DNA of 64,000 nt, taken from Candidula unifasciata. Lineage: Eukaryota; Mollusca; Gastropoda; Stylommatophora; Geomitridae. How positions within the stretch are numbered: the stretch's first letter is position 1; every line of letters starts with the position of its first letter. A model generated the notes under the pieces. It was not told the origin of the DNA. It did no database searches and saw only the letters and a list, made by a program, of their open reading frames with translations. The stretch spans positions 336,001 to 400,000 of the forward strand of contig CAJHNH020007001.1 of NCBI GenBank assembly GCA_905116865.2. The letters run 5' to 3'. Position numbers and translations under genes: made by a program. Positions 12,441 to 27,400 of this stretch are shown here, piece by piece.

Positions 12441-15400
12441 GAGGAATGCAAATTAAAAATGTAAGAAATGTAGAAAAGTTTGCACATGGGAGTTGAAGGT
12501 AAGATTTCCATCCAAGAAGAAAGAGAAGATGATTATGAGGAGGATTTTGAGTAGGAGGAGAGAAAGGAACAAAGAAAATGAAGAACGAAAGAGGAAGACG
12601 AGAAGAAGCTAAAGAAGAAGATACTGATTAACAGGTGGCTTATGTTTTAAAGTTATTTTCAAGACTTACCGCACTGGGATTTTGTAACCCCTGAAATAAA
12701 ACAAACAGAAAATTTCAGTACAAAACATAAATTCATTTTTTACAAAGATTATTGAATAAAATCCCTTGCAATGACAGAAAATAAGACAATTTGAAAAGTT
12801 AAACGTAAAGTTAAAGTCAAGAGGCTTGACCTCATTGCCCATGGGTTCCTCCATATGGCTTGGTCTCTCTCCACAGAATGGCTAGCTGACTACAAACAGC
12901 ATCAAAGCATAACTTTATAGCTCCAATGATGATCCCCAGGGATCTACGTAAAAAACTGCACTCATAACCTGAACCCACAACAAAACAAATCCATGATTAT
13001 CAGATTGCGAGGTGGTAAAACACTTGATCCCTTTGCTATGGAGACCTAACTACCACATAACTATTACAGGGCTTCAAATGACAACCTTAAAAGTGTGACA
13101 AAAATTACAAAAACCATGCTAATGTCTTGTAACCAGTCAATTGTTTTGTTAAGGGGTCACTACACAGCATTTTTTCCCAATTTATGACAAAAATATCAAT
13201 TTTTCAATGTGTTCATTTTTGTAATGTTCAGCATTCGTAGAATAGATTACACACAAAATTTGTGTCATTGGTAAACAATTTAGCATTGAAAAGTTAATAC
13301 TAAAGACACTAACCCATGCACTTTTTTAAGATAAAAAAAAAGGTTTAAAAGTAACTTTTCTAACAATTCTATTTTTCTGTTTGTTGTGTGTGGGATCTCC
13401 TAAAATCTCAGCTAATATAAAGACTAGAGACGTTAACTTTGGTGCGGATACTTCTAACATAATATTATAGGGTCAGGTCTATTTAAAATTACAGTTTGTT
13501 AAGTAATTTTTTTTAAATGTTATTATTATCTTAAAAAGTGACATTTTTGTATTTTTTTAACATACCTAAATTTTAATATTCTAAAAAAAATATTTAGAAA
13601 CATCTTTGAAGTAAATAAACTAGACCTGACCCTAAACATAAGTTGAAGTTCATGAATCGATCATCTGTTTTTCAATATCTCTGTTTTTGAAATTTCAGCT
13701 GTCTAAGTACATGTTGTTTTTTCATCAAAATGGTGGCTGTTGCCATGGCAACCATGTTTTTTTACACTTGAAGTCTACAAATGTATCAACATACATGCCT
13801 ACAAATTACCATTATAAAATAGTTGGTCTAACATTGTAAGTAAAAAAATTTTTTTTTTCCTCTAGTGATCCCTTAAGGATGTCAAGAGTGTTAAGCACAT
13901 TACATTAGTACAGATGAACAGGGTAATGTCATAATGACAGTTCAAAGATGACCACCTCACTACTGACATGCGCTAAAGAGGAGGGGCATCATATTATCCA
14001 AATAACAGTAAAAAACAATCAGTGAAGGTTGAAACCAGTAGAAATTCATCAGCTAACAGTATGTTAATGCATGCCTGTCAGTCCAGCAAGTATATGAGTG
14101 GACTAGGAAGTTTCAAAATGGCAACAACAGATTATAGGGTCACTAATCGGTGTGCCTAACCAAGTTGTGAAAGTCTGTCACAGTAGTCATACCATTTTGA
14201 AACCTCTAATTAGGAGAGTTTCCTTCAAAGTCAGACTGCATCTGACTCAGAGGTGAGCAACCAACAGATCTGCACAAAAATAAGCCAGATTATATGTACA
14301 TGCAAAATTCAAATCATGAAACATGACCAAAGTCTATAAGTGGATGAAGAACAGGAATTTACAGCCAGTGAATGGAAGAAGAATACCTATAACAGCTGTC
14401 GTATAGCACAAGTAAAGTATTCATTTCAACATCTTACGACTTATTGGTTACGCTGCTAGCTCCAAATTTGTATAGATCAATGAGCACTTGAAGGGTGGGT
14501 GATGTAGATAATATTTCACCAGCTACCAGCTTCCCATAATTCTTCCAAGTACTTATTTTAGGCAGGGTCCATCTAGAAGCCCAGATCAGTTTAAACACTT
14601 TCTGCATCAATGGAGATTTGAACACAACTCCATAAGACTGGCAGGCAAGTATTCTAGCTACTGCCATATTGTGACTACCTGTGGTAAGGTCTGAATTTTA
14701 GCAATTAACCGTTAAACAAATATTAAAGATTCACATTTGAATTGACAATATTTTTAAAAGTCTGGTACTGTCAGGACCCACGACCTTCCGATTTGCAGGC
14801 GAGAGCCTTGCCTCTATGCCACGGCAACTCCAATCGAGTGCCATTTGGTCTATAAAAAAATAGGCCCAGCACTATATACCCACTGTAGAAGAGACTGGGG
14901 CCTCATCAGATAAAGTTTCCAAAGACAGCAGTGGACACACACTTTCACTGCGGCCAACCTCTATAGTAGAGATTTCACACATTTTATTATTTATTACTAT
15001 ATACCCAATGCTTCAATTATAGGATTCTTGGATTAATAATGTAGTGGTTTGCCCTTGATTTCCATGTCTGCATGTATTTAGACAATGCAAACCTTTCAGA
15101 TTGTCAGGGCAAGTCAGTACCCTGCTCTGTTATACTCCTGCTAAGAGCAGAGGGCATCCCAGAGGTGTTCACTTATCCCCGTGGATAGTGGGTCCCCCCA
15201 CAGCCGCGTCAGCCTCACCACAGTGTGTTGACTGTCCTCTACCATGTTGAGGTGCAGTTGGCACTAGGAAAGTGCAAGAGGCAGGAGAGGTGGCAAGAGA
15301 CCGAGTTTTTTTCAGGCTCACCATGAAGAGAGTGACACTTTGCACATGCCTTGCTAAATGACGATGTAATGATATACCCAGTGAACCAAAGGTGTGGTAA

Positions 15401-18400
15401 GGGTACAAAGAAGAAAGAAAGAAAAAAATAAAGACAAAAACTGACACTTTCATGATTGTTTTTTTGGCACCTTTCTGTCTTTGCTGATGACAGTGTTCTA
15501 CTGTGCTAACAGGAGGCATAGGACTCACAGCCCATGGTGATTATTTCTTCCTATATTCTCATTCCTTTCCTGATTTGCCCCTCCACGCAACACAGTCCAT
15601 GACATTTTGTTACCATGAGTCCACCTCAATGCCTGTATCATTCATGTCCCGCTTGCACACATCTTTATATCGTAGTAGAGGTTAGATTTGACATCTTCTA
15701 CCCATCTGTAATTCACCATAGATATACTTATAAGATAACATATTTGAAAATCTTCCTCGTTGTCTGTGAATATTTTCCTTTACTGATCTGCTCCTCTGTT
15801 GACTTCAGGCCCACATTGACACAAACACACAACACTTACTGGGCGAATAAATGGTCCTGAATCATATGTTGAGGGATAACCTTGCCCTGCGGGATACTGA
15901 AAACAGATAAAGTATTTTTCATTTTTTAGTACAAGATAACACATTTTTCAAGAATACAGCATCTCCTCGACTTATGACCCGGTTCTGTTTCGACTAATTG
16001 GGTCATAAGTTCAGTTTATATTTTTCAACTCTATTTTCATTCAAACAAGTTATAAAAAATAGTAAATAAAACACACAGCATTCAGTCTATGTGTTTATAA
16101 TTATTGTATATAATGTGTTGAATTTTGAATTAGGATGTGACATCACAGTACTTGGGACACTCCCATAAGTGCTCAGTCCCCATCTTCAGCAGCAAGTAAA
16201 GAGTTCCAATTCTGATGGAACCAGTAACCGTCTGATTGTAATCCGTCTCATCCTTTCCCTGAATGTTGAGCGTCGGCCATCCCTTGGTAACTCCAAGCAG
16301 CGCCATTCTCCTTAGACCGTAATGATCTATCTGCGCCTCTGCATTGTTCACTCACTCCCAAAAAGCCCTCACAATATATAACTTGTGATACATCACTTTA
16401 CCACCAAGTGGTGCAGAGCCAGCCAGTCTATCTGCCTGCTCATTTCTCAACACATCGGCATGATCTGGGGAAAATATCCAAAGGATGCTAACAACCCTGG
16501 ACCTCTGAAGTGATGCTTGCCACTCTGCACGAAGCATGCCTGTTTTCACCTTTCTCAACATGCTCTGTGAGTCAATTACAATCACAGCATATGTGTACAG
16601 CTGATTCTCAAGCCAGCAGAAGGCAGCAGAGACTGCCTCCACCACCGCCATTCTCAAACTAGAGGTTGTGATATTATATGAAAGGCTTTGCTGCTCTAGG
16701 CAACGTCCATTCACCTTTCCTATGAAACCCCATGCACTTCATCTGCCCCTCAACATAGAGATGTACATAATGTGAAAAATATGTAATATATACTCTACTG
16801 CATCAGTTCCAGGAACTTTTGGATCCTACCATTGTAGTTATCTTAATCTACTTTTATTGTGTATTTGTTTTTAGTGTGGTCATAAGGGCATATGGTCGCA
16901 CAGGTTGTGAATCAAGAAAAGGGTGTATAACAGTTATCTAAAAGAACAGAGTAGTAGACTGAAAATTCTATGTGACTAATGATATCTCAGGAGATGATGG
17001 TGACCTGAAAGATAATACTTAAAATCTATAATACTTGACACTTCTATAATCATATTACCCATTATGCTTATCATGTTGGTATATTGTGTTGTGAATGACA
17101 GCTAGGCTGTGATATCTACCTTTCTGTCCAGAACATCTGATTTCAGCAAACCCTCAGTTAGTCACAGTTTATGAAATGTTTGTTAAGAGGCAGTGGATCT
17201 ATTCATACCACTCCCCAAATGGGGTCCAGTACCCACAGGGGGTTAATGTGGGTTCTGTTATAGAATTCTTGTATTCATGCTGGTATGTTGGAGCCACTGC
17301 GGTGAAGTGGCTAAACACTCAACTGTTGGCTCAAAGGTTGTGGGTCAGTCAGTCAGATGTGGTTAAGATCTTTTGAGAACAAATGAACAATATGGAGGCA
17401 TGAACAGATCATTATTGGTCTAGAGGAAATGGTACTTCTGAGAGTGACCAGGGGTTTTGGACAACACTCTCATAGGAATTGTAAGGTGGAGATATAATCA
17501 AACTGCTAGCATCATAGAAAATGAAATTCCTTGATGGCTGCTGAAGATAAGGATGAAGTATTTATGGGAATTTCCTGAGTGCTGAGATGTCAGTTCATAG
17601 CATAACACTCAGCATTAGACCTTTGGATGTCTCCATGGAAATCAAAGAGACCTCACCATGTAATATTTCCAAAAACAACATTAAATGCACACATCACTGC
17701 AGCCAAGAGTGGCAAGCATTACTGAAAAGGTCCCGGGTAGTGAGCATACTTTGGATCTTTTCTGCAGGCCATGCCGGCATGGTGGGTAATGAACAGGCAG
17801 ACATATTGGCTGGATCAGCAGAACTGGGTGGTGAATTGATACAAGACAAGGCAGATGTGGTCAAGGCCCTTTGGGAACAAGCAACAGAATTAGCAGAGAA
17901 ACGAGATTATTATGGCCTGGAGAGAATAAGGCATCTGAGTGTAATCAGTCTGGCCAGCTCACTACATTCAGGAGAAAAGCAATTTATAACCAGATTGTGA
18001 CTGGTACCACAAGTATTGAAACTCTGTGCTGGCTGCTGAAAATGAGGTCGGAGCATGCATCGTAATGCCCCGAGTGCTGTGATGTCAATTCTTGACTCAA
18101 CTCAATCACTGCAGCCAACTTCCATTGAGACTAAATAAAATCGTGCTACTCTCAAAATCCATATCAGAATTATCTATATTCAAAACTTCTTTAGGTCTCT
18201 ATTATTTAGTATGACAAATCCAATATACATGTACACCCCCATGTATAAGATGACCCCAACTTGTTAAGCTTAAATTCAAAAAAATAATATTTTAAACATA
18301 TTTCATGTATAACATGACACTCAATTTTAAACTTTCAACAATTTACAAAAATGTATTGTTTTATACACGGACTAGCTGTACTTGGCCACTCGTTGCTGTG

Positions 18401-21400
18401 GCCCAGAATGGTGAAATGGAGAGGAAAGAAAAGAGCTCTCAGCTAACAGTGTCTGTCATATCCCCCCTCCTCTCCCCTCAACCAAGTCATATCTCCCTCT
18501 CCGGAGGATAGAAAAATCATCCATGGCGAAATTATTAAAAGAAATAGTTAAGAAATGAGAACTTTAAAATAATATTTTAAGCTCTCTCAACTAACTGTGT
18601 CTGGCATAGCCCCCCCTCCCCTTCCAATCATATCTCCCTCTACGCGAAGGATTGAAAAATCATAACCTGGCGAAGTCATATCTCCCTCTCCGAAGGATTG
18701 AATAATCATCCATGGCAAAATTATTAAAGTAGAAATAGTTATGAAATGAGAACTTTAAAATAATATTTTAAGCTCTCTCAGCTAAATGTATCTGGCATAA
18801 CCCCCCCCCCCCCCCCCCCCCTCCCCCTTTCCACCAATCGTATCTCCCTCTCCGAAGGATTGAAAAATCAACACCTGGCGAAATTATTAAAAAAGAAATA
18901 GTTAAGAAATGAGAACTTTAAAATAATATTTTAAGCTCTCTCTGCTAACTGTGTCTGGCATAGACCCCACCCCCTCCCCCAATCATATCTCCCTCTCCAA
19001 AGGATTAAAAAATCATCACCTGGTGAAATTATTAAAATAGAAATAGTTAAGAAATGAGAATTTTAAAATAATGTTTTAAGCTCTCTCAGTTAACAGTGTT
19101 TGGCATCAACTCCCCCCCACCGTTGAAAGCAATCGGTTCAGTAGTTTCTGAGTCTATAGTTAACAAACTCGGAAAATTAACATTTTTATTAATATAGATA
19201 AACCATGTCATTATGAATAGCAAGAAATGTATGAGATCAGGCAAAGAGATCACAACTGAAAATAAAATTCTGAAACAGCCAACAAACCAAGAAACATTGA
19301 ACAAACAAAATGAAAAAAACGTGAATAAAAAAAACACAAAATCCACATTGAAGTAAACAAATGTTATGTTAACTTGTGAATAATCTAAAATAAATAAAAT
19401 TAAATGAATTGTAAGATACAACAACAATGCTATTTTTCAGTGTTGCTTTGTTAAACTGAAAACATAAATGTCACTTACAGACTGGGCCGGTGCCGGGCCA
19501 GAAGGGTAGGCTCCACATCCTGGATACTGAAAGTACAAACATACACACAATATTATTCACTGATGGACTATATTAAGAGAATGTTATCTTAGATATTGTC
19601 AACAGAGATATTTTAACTCAACTTCCAACTTTCAACATTAGCTTAAAAGTATTTATTTTAGATTATAAAGAATAAAAACTTAGTTTGAATTTATCCTCAG
19701 CACAGCCCATCAATAAAGCTAGTTAATAAATCAATAATGAGATAACCGTATGCTAAACACTGATCCTAAAATTGTGAAAATTTAGGGGTGACTGCAGTCA
19801 AGCTAATACAAGGAATTCCAGACAAACTTGACTGAAAAAATTGTTAGTCAAATTTCTCTGGAATTCCTTAAACACTGATCCTGCAGGATTGGCTAAAATG
19901 CCAAAACAAGAAATGAGGTAATTTTTCAAAAGAAAGGGCTGGTTTGATAACTGGATATCAGTGCAGGAGTCTGGAGTTAGATCTTTAGCAGAGATGTAGC
20001 ATTAGAACAAATACTTGTGGGAGTCTGGAGTTAGATCTTTAGCAGAGATGTAGCATTAGAACAAATACTTGTGGGAGTCTGGAGTTAGATCTTTAGCAGA
20101 GATGTAGCATTAGAACAAATACTTGTGGGAGTCTGGAGTTAGATCTTTAGCAGAGATGTAGCATTAGAACAAATACTTGTGGGAGTATGGAGTTAGATCT
20201 TTAGCAGAGATGTAGCATTAGAACAAATACTTGTGGGAGTCTGGAGTTAGATCTTTAGCAGAGATGTAGCATTAGAACAAATACTTGTGGGAGTCTGGAG
20301 TTAAATCTTTAGCAGAGATGTAGCATTAGAACAAATACTTGTGGGAGTCTGGAGTTAGATCTTTAGCAGAGATGTAGCATTAGAACAAATACTTGTGGGA
20401 GTCTGGAGTTAGATCTTTAGCAGAGATGTAGCATTAGAACAAATACTTGCGGGAGTCTGGAGTTGGATCGCTGGCCGAGGTGTAGCAAACTACAATTGAA
20501 TGCTGGAGTTTTGAGTCTGTTCGAAACAATTGTAGCACTATAAAAAATGTATAGAGTCTAGAGTTAGATCTTTGATAGAGACGTCTTACTACAACAAATA
20601 AATGCAAGTGTCTGGAGTTAGATCTTTGATAGAGACGTGGCGCTACAACACATGAACGCAAGTGTCTGGAGTTAGATCTTTGATAGAGACGTGGCACTAC
20701 AACAAATGAACGCAAGTGTCTGGAGTTAGATCTTTGATAGAGACGTCTCACTACAACAAATAAATGCAAGTGTCTGGAGTTAGATCTTTGATAGAGACGT
20801 GGCGCTACAACAAATGAACGCAAGTGTCTGGAGTTAGATCTTTGATAGAGACGTCTCACTGAAACAAATGAATGCTAGTCTGGAGTTAGATATTTGATAA
20901 GGACATGGTACTACAACAAATGAATGCTGGAGTCTAGAGTTAGATTGCTGGCTGAGGTGTAGCAAACTACAATTGAATGCCAGAGTTTTGAGTCTGCTCT
21001 TCGAAACAATTGTAGCACTATAAAAAATTTATGCAGTCTGGAGTTAGATCTTTGATAGAGACGTCTCACTACAACATATGAATGCATGAGTCTGGAGTTA
21101 GATCTTTGATAGAGACGTCTCACTACAACATATGAATGCATGAGTCTGGAGTTAGATCTTTGATAGAGACGTCTCACTACAACATATGAATGCAAGAGTC
21201 TGGAGTTAGATCTTTGATAGAGACGTCTCACTACAACATATGAATGCATGAGTCTGGAGTTAGATCTTTGATAGAGACGTCTCACTACAACATATGAATG
21301 CAAGAGTCTGGAGTTAGATCTTTGATAGAGACGTCTCATTACAACAAATGAATGCAGTAGTCTAGAGTTAGATCTTTGCCCTAATTGTGCAGAAGTTTAG

Positions 21401-24400
21401 AGCTAGGTTGAAATTTCTGCTCCTTTTTTCCCTAACACATCCTATTTCAACAAAACCCAAATTAGCCATCTATTACAACATGATTGTTACGGGACAGTAG
21501 GCCAATTCATTTCTTTTTCTTTCTAAATTAGGGCCACAAGGAGACAAGAAGCAATATTAAAAGCAAATTATATATTTTCTAATAATTTTGAAGTTAATTT
21601 GCAAACGTAAATCTGACTTACAGAGGGAACTTGAGGGTAGACTCCGCCTTGTTGATACTGAAAGAAAAATTTACATGTTTTTATAAACTTTCATTACGAC
21701 AAATTTGCTGTTACCTTAAATCCTCAGGATCATGACCCTCCATCCTGCACACCATCCTAAAAGTGGCAAACATTGGCAGTAAAGACAGTTTCTTAAATAT
21801 GGTGGCCATTACTCCTATGTTATATGGCAACTCAATTTCTCCTTGGGGGTTGTTGGATTCTTTGATGATGAAACTTCCTACCAATATGGTGTGTATAGTC
21901 AGTTTAGTTTTTTTCATTGTTGTGGCTTCTGAAACTAGTTAGCCGTTGCATTTTGCTTCATACCTAGACTGAAATATTATAGTTCCATTGCCCAGCTACT
22001 AAGCTGAGTGCATGGTGCAACACTATGAGCTGAAGATTTCATTTGGAATGCTTTTCTACTGTGCCCAGCATAGTTTGTGTTGAAATTCATAAAATGGCGA
22101 GTGGTCTGTTACTGTGGTGTCTCATGCAATTAATTATGTGTGCAACTACTGATCTGTTGTCATTGTTGCTTCCAGCAATGAACAGCATTTCTAGTGACGG
22201 CTGCTTTATGCGTTTAATGTGAAGGCTGTTGGATTTGCTTAGACTCCTATAACAATTTTTTGTTTATTTTTTATTTTTTTTACATGGGACAAGGATGGAC
22301 GTTGTGCATAGTTTTTGTTGGCCCAGGAGCAGAGCAACTATGGGGTGACTGGTTTGCTATAAAAGTGGAACTGCATTTACCCAGTTACCTGATCATGTAT
22401 TGATCTTCACTTATCTGGGGTAACTGGTTTTGCTAGCTGGAATTTCCTGAAATTGACAGATATTTACACTAACAATAATGTGTCACTATTAGCTGTGTGC
22501 TAACATACAAACAGAAATGTGACTTACAGATGGGGCTGGAGGATTCACTCCACCTGCAGGATACTGAAAGTAAACAACAAGATATTGATAACACAATGAC
22601 AAACATTTGCTGCTGCAAAAGTCTAAATTTTTAGTTTCCCCTGGTGATTTCGGTAGTGATCTGATGAAGTCATTTACTTCATATCTTCTTCTTCTTCTGC
22701 ACCTTTCAGCAGTAAAAATCCAGTTTCAGCAAACCCTTAATCTGTAGCCTTTTATGACATGCTTGTTAAGGCCAAGTCCACACTCTTAAGCCCAGCATGT
22801 TCAACAAATCAAAATCATATAACATTTAACAATTCTCATTTTAAATTAATTGTCACATACTGTTAATAAAATAAATTACAGTATATTTCTCATGACACTA
22901 AAAGCATTACAGAAAGAAATACATAAAAAAGAATTGTGGGTTCCAGGGCCCTATTATAGGGAAAACAAGAATAGACCCACTGCCTACCCAAAGGCATCTC
23001 ATAAGAGTCAACTAATTGAGAGCTTTCTTCGAAGTCGGAATGCATCTGCCTGAGAGGCAGGAAACCAACAGTATGCATACGAAGGAGTCAGATCTGTAAA
23101 ACGGATGGACACGCAACACTAAGGTTCTGGAACAGAACTGCAGTCCAAAAGTAAATGAACAACCAGAACTTTCTGCCGGAGTTTACTGCTGGTGAACGAG
23201 AAAAAGAAGAAGAAGAAGAATATTATATTTATTTCTTCTTCTTTGCCTTCACTAGCCATCCATTCCGGCAGAAAAAGTTGTTGTTGTTTATCCACTTCTA
23301 TTGCAGAACCGGAGTTTTGTGTGCACATCCATTTTACAAATCTGGTTTATTTGCATGCACACTGTTGGCTCTCAGGCACAAGCATTCCAACTTTGAATGA
23401 AACCCCCAATTACTTAACTCTTATGACATGCTTGTTAGGGAGGCAGTGTGTATTATTTTTTACAATGGGGCCCCAGAACCCACACAGAGGATTATATATA
23501 TATCTGATAAGGGGGAGCCGCGTTACTGCAGTCGATAGGAGACTCACTTTCAAATCCAGCTGCGAATCACTGCTGCCCACAGCCGGTGTTTGAAACTGGG
23601 GGTTCCTAGGTTCACCCAGCCTATAGGTAATGGGTACCAGGGTTAACACTCTGGGGTAAATGGAGGAACGTCGCTGTAGCTACGGAGGTGTGCAGATGGC
23701 AACACAGGTGGACAGTTTCTTACCAGCTGTCCACATTAGTGGAAAAGGACTTACGGTTTATAACTGTCTGCAATGACGCTGGTCAACATCTCCTGACTTT
23801 ACCTTTACCTTTTTATACCTGAAGACTGACACCTCCAGCCCGTCCTCATTCACATCATAAAGAGCTATTCAGATTTCACTGTAAATTTTTCTAGACCAAT
23901 ATTCATTGTAGATTTGTCAGTTTCCTTCTTTACCACATTCGTCTCTCACATAAATTCTTCATTTTCTAAAAATTATCCAGCACAAAGTTTTAGAATGTTG
24001 AATTAGGAATCAACATCACAGCACTCAGGACACCCCCATAAGTGCTCCATCCCCATGCTCAGCGGCAAGCGAAGATTTAAAATTCTGATGGTACCAGTAA
24101 CTCTCTGATTGTTTATCCGTCTCCCTTTTCCCCTGAGTGTTGAGTGTCAGCCAGATCCCCTTGTAACTTCTCGCAGTGCCGTTTTCCTCAGACCCTAATT
24201 ATCTATCTGTTCCTCGACACTGTTCACTCATTCCCAAAGGGCTCTCACAACATCGAGCTTGTCATACATCAATTCACCATCAAGTGGTGCAGAACTGGCC
24301 AGTCTATCTGCCTACTCATTTCCCAACACACCGTCATGCCCTGGAGAAAATATCCAAAGGATGCTATCTACGCAGGATCACATTTTTAAGAGACTAAGTC

Positions 24401-27400
24401 AACCCAGAGATGCCAGAACAAAATAATTCTGCATCTGAATGGTACTGCACACATACCACTGTCTTATCAAGGAAGCACACTAACTTCTCTGGCACCATAG
24501 CTCCTATTAACTTTATACTAACGTACAAACAGAATTGCAACTTACAGAAGGGGCTGGAGGATTGACTCCACCTGCTGGATTCTAAAAGTAAACAAACAAG
24601 ACTGATTACCAAATGAAAAACATCTGCAGCTGCAAATTACCCAGTTTTAAATATCACATATGTCTCAACCCAAAGTGTTGAAGTGCTTTACAGAACCTGT
24701 GTTGTTTGTGTTGTTATATGCACGTGAGTCATGGACAATAAGCAAAAAAGTGGGAAAATGCTTACTGACAACAGAAATATGGTTAATGTGTATAATTTAA
24801 TGAATATCATGAAGTGACAGAAAAAAAATGAGGCATTTGTCTTTGGGTCAGGTTGAAACTGTAAAGCAATTAACTGATATCATTAATGCTGTATGGATTA
24901 GGTTAGGGGATAATGTCAAAATCTGACACTACACGATTGCCTGACTAAGGAGTTAGGCCCGCTGAAGCACACCTAAGTCGCCTTCGAGGTAAAGACAGAA
25001 GATACTATAACCAACTCCTTGTGGGAACAATCAGCAGAGGTACCTTGGAGTGGCTGCTGCATTGAAGGACTGAACTCTCATGAGGATGCCCAATGTACAA
25101 AGACGTTGATTGTGATAACATAACATAACTTAGTAAGTTTCAGTTAAGCTGAGCTAAGTAAAAATTTTTACCCCAGTAATGCCAAAAAAAAAAGGTGCCA
25201 TGACCTCGGTGGAATTCCATCACAAAATCTTCAAATAAACAACAATCTGCACAGTGAACAACAATTAGCACTGCCTATAGCATTAACTATGCGTCTTAGA
25301 AACAGGTCACCACAGACAAGTCGGAAAAGTGACATTTAGGGGGAATTTGACCCAACCAGAAGTGTAGTTTAGTGGCTTCTTGGGGTGAAAGGGTTAAGAA
25401 CCAACATCACAGTACTCGGGACATTCCCATAAGTGCTTTATCCTCATCTTTAGCAGCCAGTGTAGAGTTCCAATTCCAATGTTACCAGTAGTAGTCTGAT
25501 TGTTTGTCCGTCTTGCTCTTCCTTGAGTGTTGGCTAGATCATCTGGTATTTTCCCCACTGTGAATGTATTTCAAACCGTGGCAAAGCATGTTTTATGTTT
25601 TACTTACCTCAGAGCCTGGGAAGGAAATTCTGTTGATTGTAAAGTCTCCTTCGATGAAAAGATTGCGTGCAGCCTCTTTTTCAATACAGTATTTGAAGTC
25701 ACAGAAATGTTGCTTGTTAACATAGATCTGGATAAATAAACAGATGCCATTAAACAGCTTTTCACATAGATAATTGTATTAATGACTATAAAACAGTATG
25801 GTTAGTTAATAAAAATCTGCCTCAAAAGGAATTCAAACCATAACCATCAGCCTGAGAGGCAAGCAAACATGAAAATCGAATAGCTAAATTTTATTATCAT
25901 TTTTATCCATCTTTTACATTAGGTTTCCAGTCTTGTTGATAACTTTCCATCTTTCCATATGATACCGTTATATGGTGCTATATGGGGATCATAGAACCAA
26001 ACTTCTCCAAAGCACAAAGCCTGGTCAGTATTGTATATATGTATTGTATATGTAGCATGAAGTGCTCCTGTCAGTGATAGATTATTGTCTTGGAAAGCTT
26101 ACCGTATCAAAGAGTCAGCTGACAAAACTTGAATGATACAGAATAAAGCTGTGTGGGTATTTCTGGGATGTACAATAGTACGAATGCAATATATAATTGC
26201 ACTGGTACTAATGCAGATAGGATCATAGTTCTGCTGGCAAAGTCATAATCTCATAGTAGATGCAGATAAGAATCAGGGGATCTGGCCGACGCTCAACACT
26301 CAAAGAAAGGGTAAAGTAGATATACAATCAGACAGTTACTGGCACCATCAAAATTGGAACTCTTTGACTGCTGCTGAGGATGAGGAGGGAGTGCTTATGG
26401 GGGTGTCAACATTCAACATACGTAGCATGACTCCTCTCTCAGCCTGCCTTGTTTACTTCAAAGGAAAGGTAACACTAATACCCTTTCCTCCCAGACCTGT
26501 GATAACCAATGTTAAGAGCTTGATCTGCCCTGCTTTAAGTTTTTAGGTTGCATTTTATCACTATAGGAAAAGTGCTCTCTCAAATGCATTCCTCTGCCCA
26601 AAGTCATAGTTCTAAATTACAGTTTAAACACATAGTTAAGTTTACACACCTGGAATGCATCATTTCTGAAAACAAACTTCACTTCATAATTTTCCCCCCT
26701 CCTGAAAGGAAAGCCACCGAATCTGTCTTCAGTTCCCCAGCGGTTACGAAAGTGATTCCTGACCACCACACAGTCATCTAATCTGATGTCAAAGGTCAAT
26801 GGTGTATCATAACTGAGATCATTCCCCCTGCACAGACTGAAAGTAACTCTGTGGATTAGAGAAACATTCCTTACATAAAATATTTTTTTTTTAAATTAAC
26901 AAAATAAAATACCCAAAACGATCATTACCACGTTAAGGACAGACCAGAGCAAGTCAATATTCTATGTCTCAGAATAGGGTATTATTGACTTCGCAGCCAC
27001 ATACAAACATAATTTAGGATTGGTGAATCAGTCATGTGCACATGTTGAATGGTCCTTCAAACAACAGATTACATACTTTAAGGCTGTTCTAAATAAACAT
27101 ACCAAGGCAAAACTTATAGCCAAGACAAACATCAGTGGATGCCAAACTTTATGCATCACATATTGAATAAAAAAAGACAGTGAAGTTCATACTAGAGACA
27201 ACATGACAGATAAAGATAATCTATTTTAAGTGATGAAAGAAGAAGAAGACAAAATGACACTAATAATTGTAGAACCATTTGCTATATGTGAGGTGAAAAA
27301 AACAATACATAAGGTAAGATACACAGGAAGACACTATCAGTTACAAAATTTAGTGTTAAAATCATCACTACATGTTTGATTAAATACCAAGCAGAGATTA

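Noticed and set aside
14434..14667. 77-codon minus frame as a gene
   Set aside because: It follows a tRNA-derived SINE from head to tail.
15971..16012. 10-bp stem cttatgaccc / gggtcataag as an element end
   Set aside because: Only a short hairpin; no partner end or target duplication found.
19965..21400. CRISPR-like array
   Set aside because: Tandem units without unique spacers, in animal DNA.
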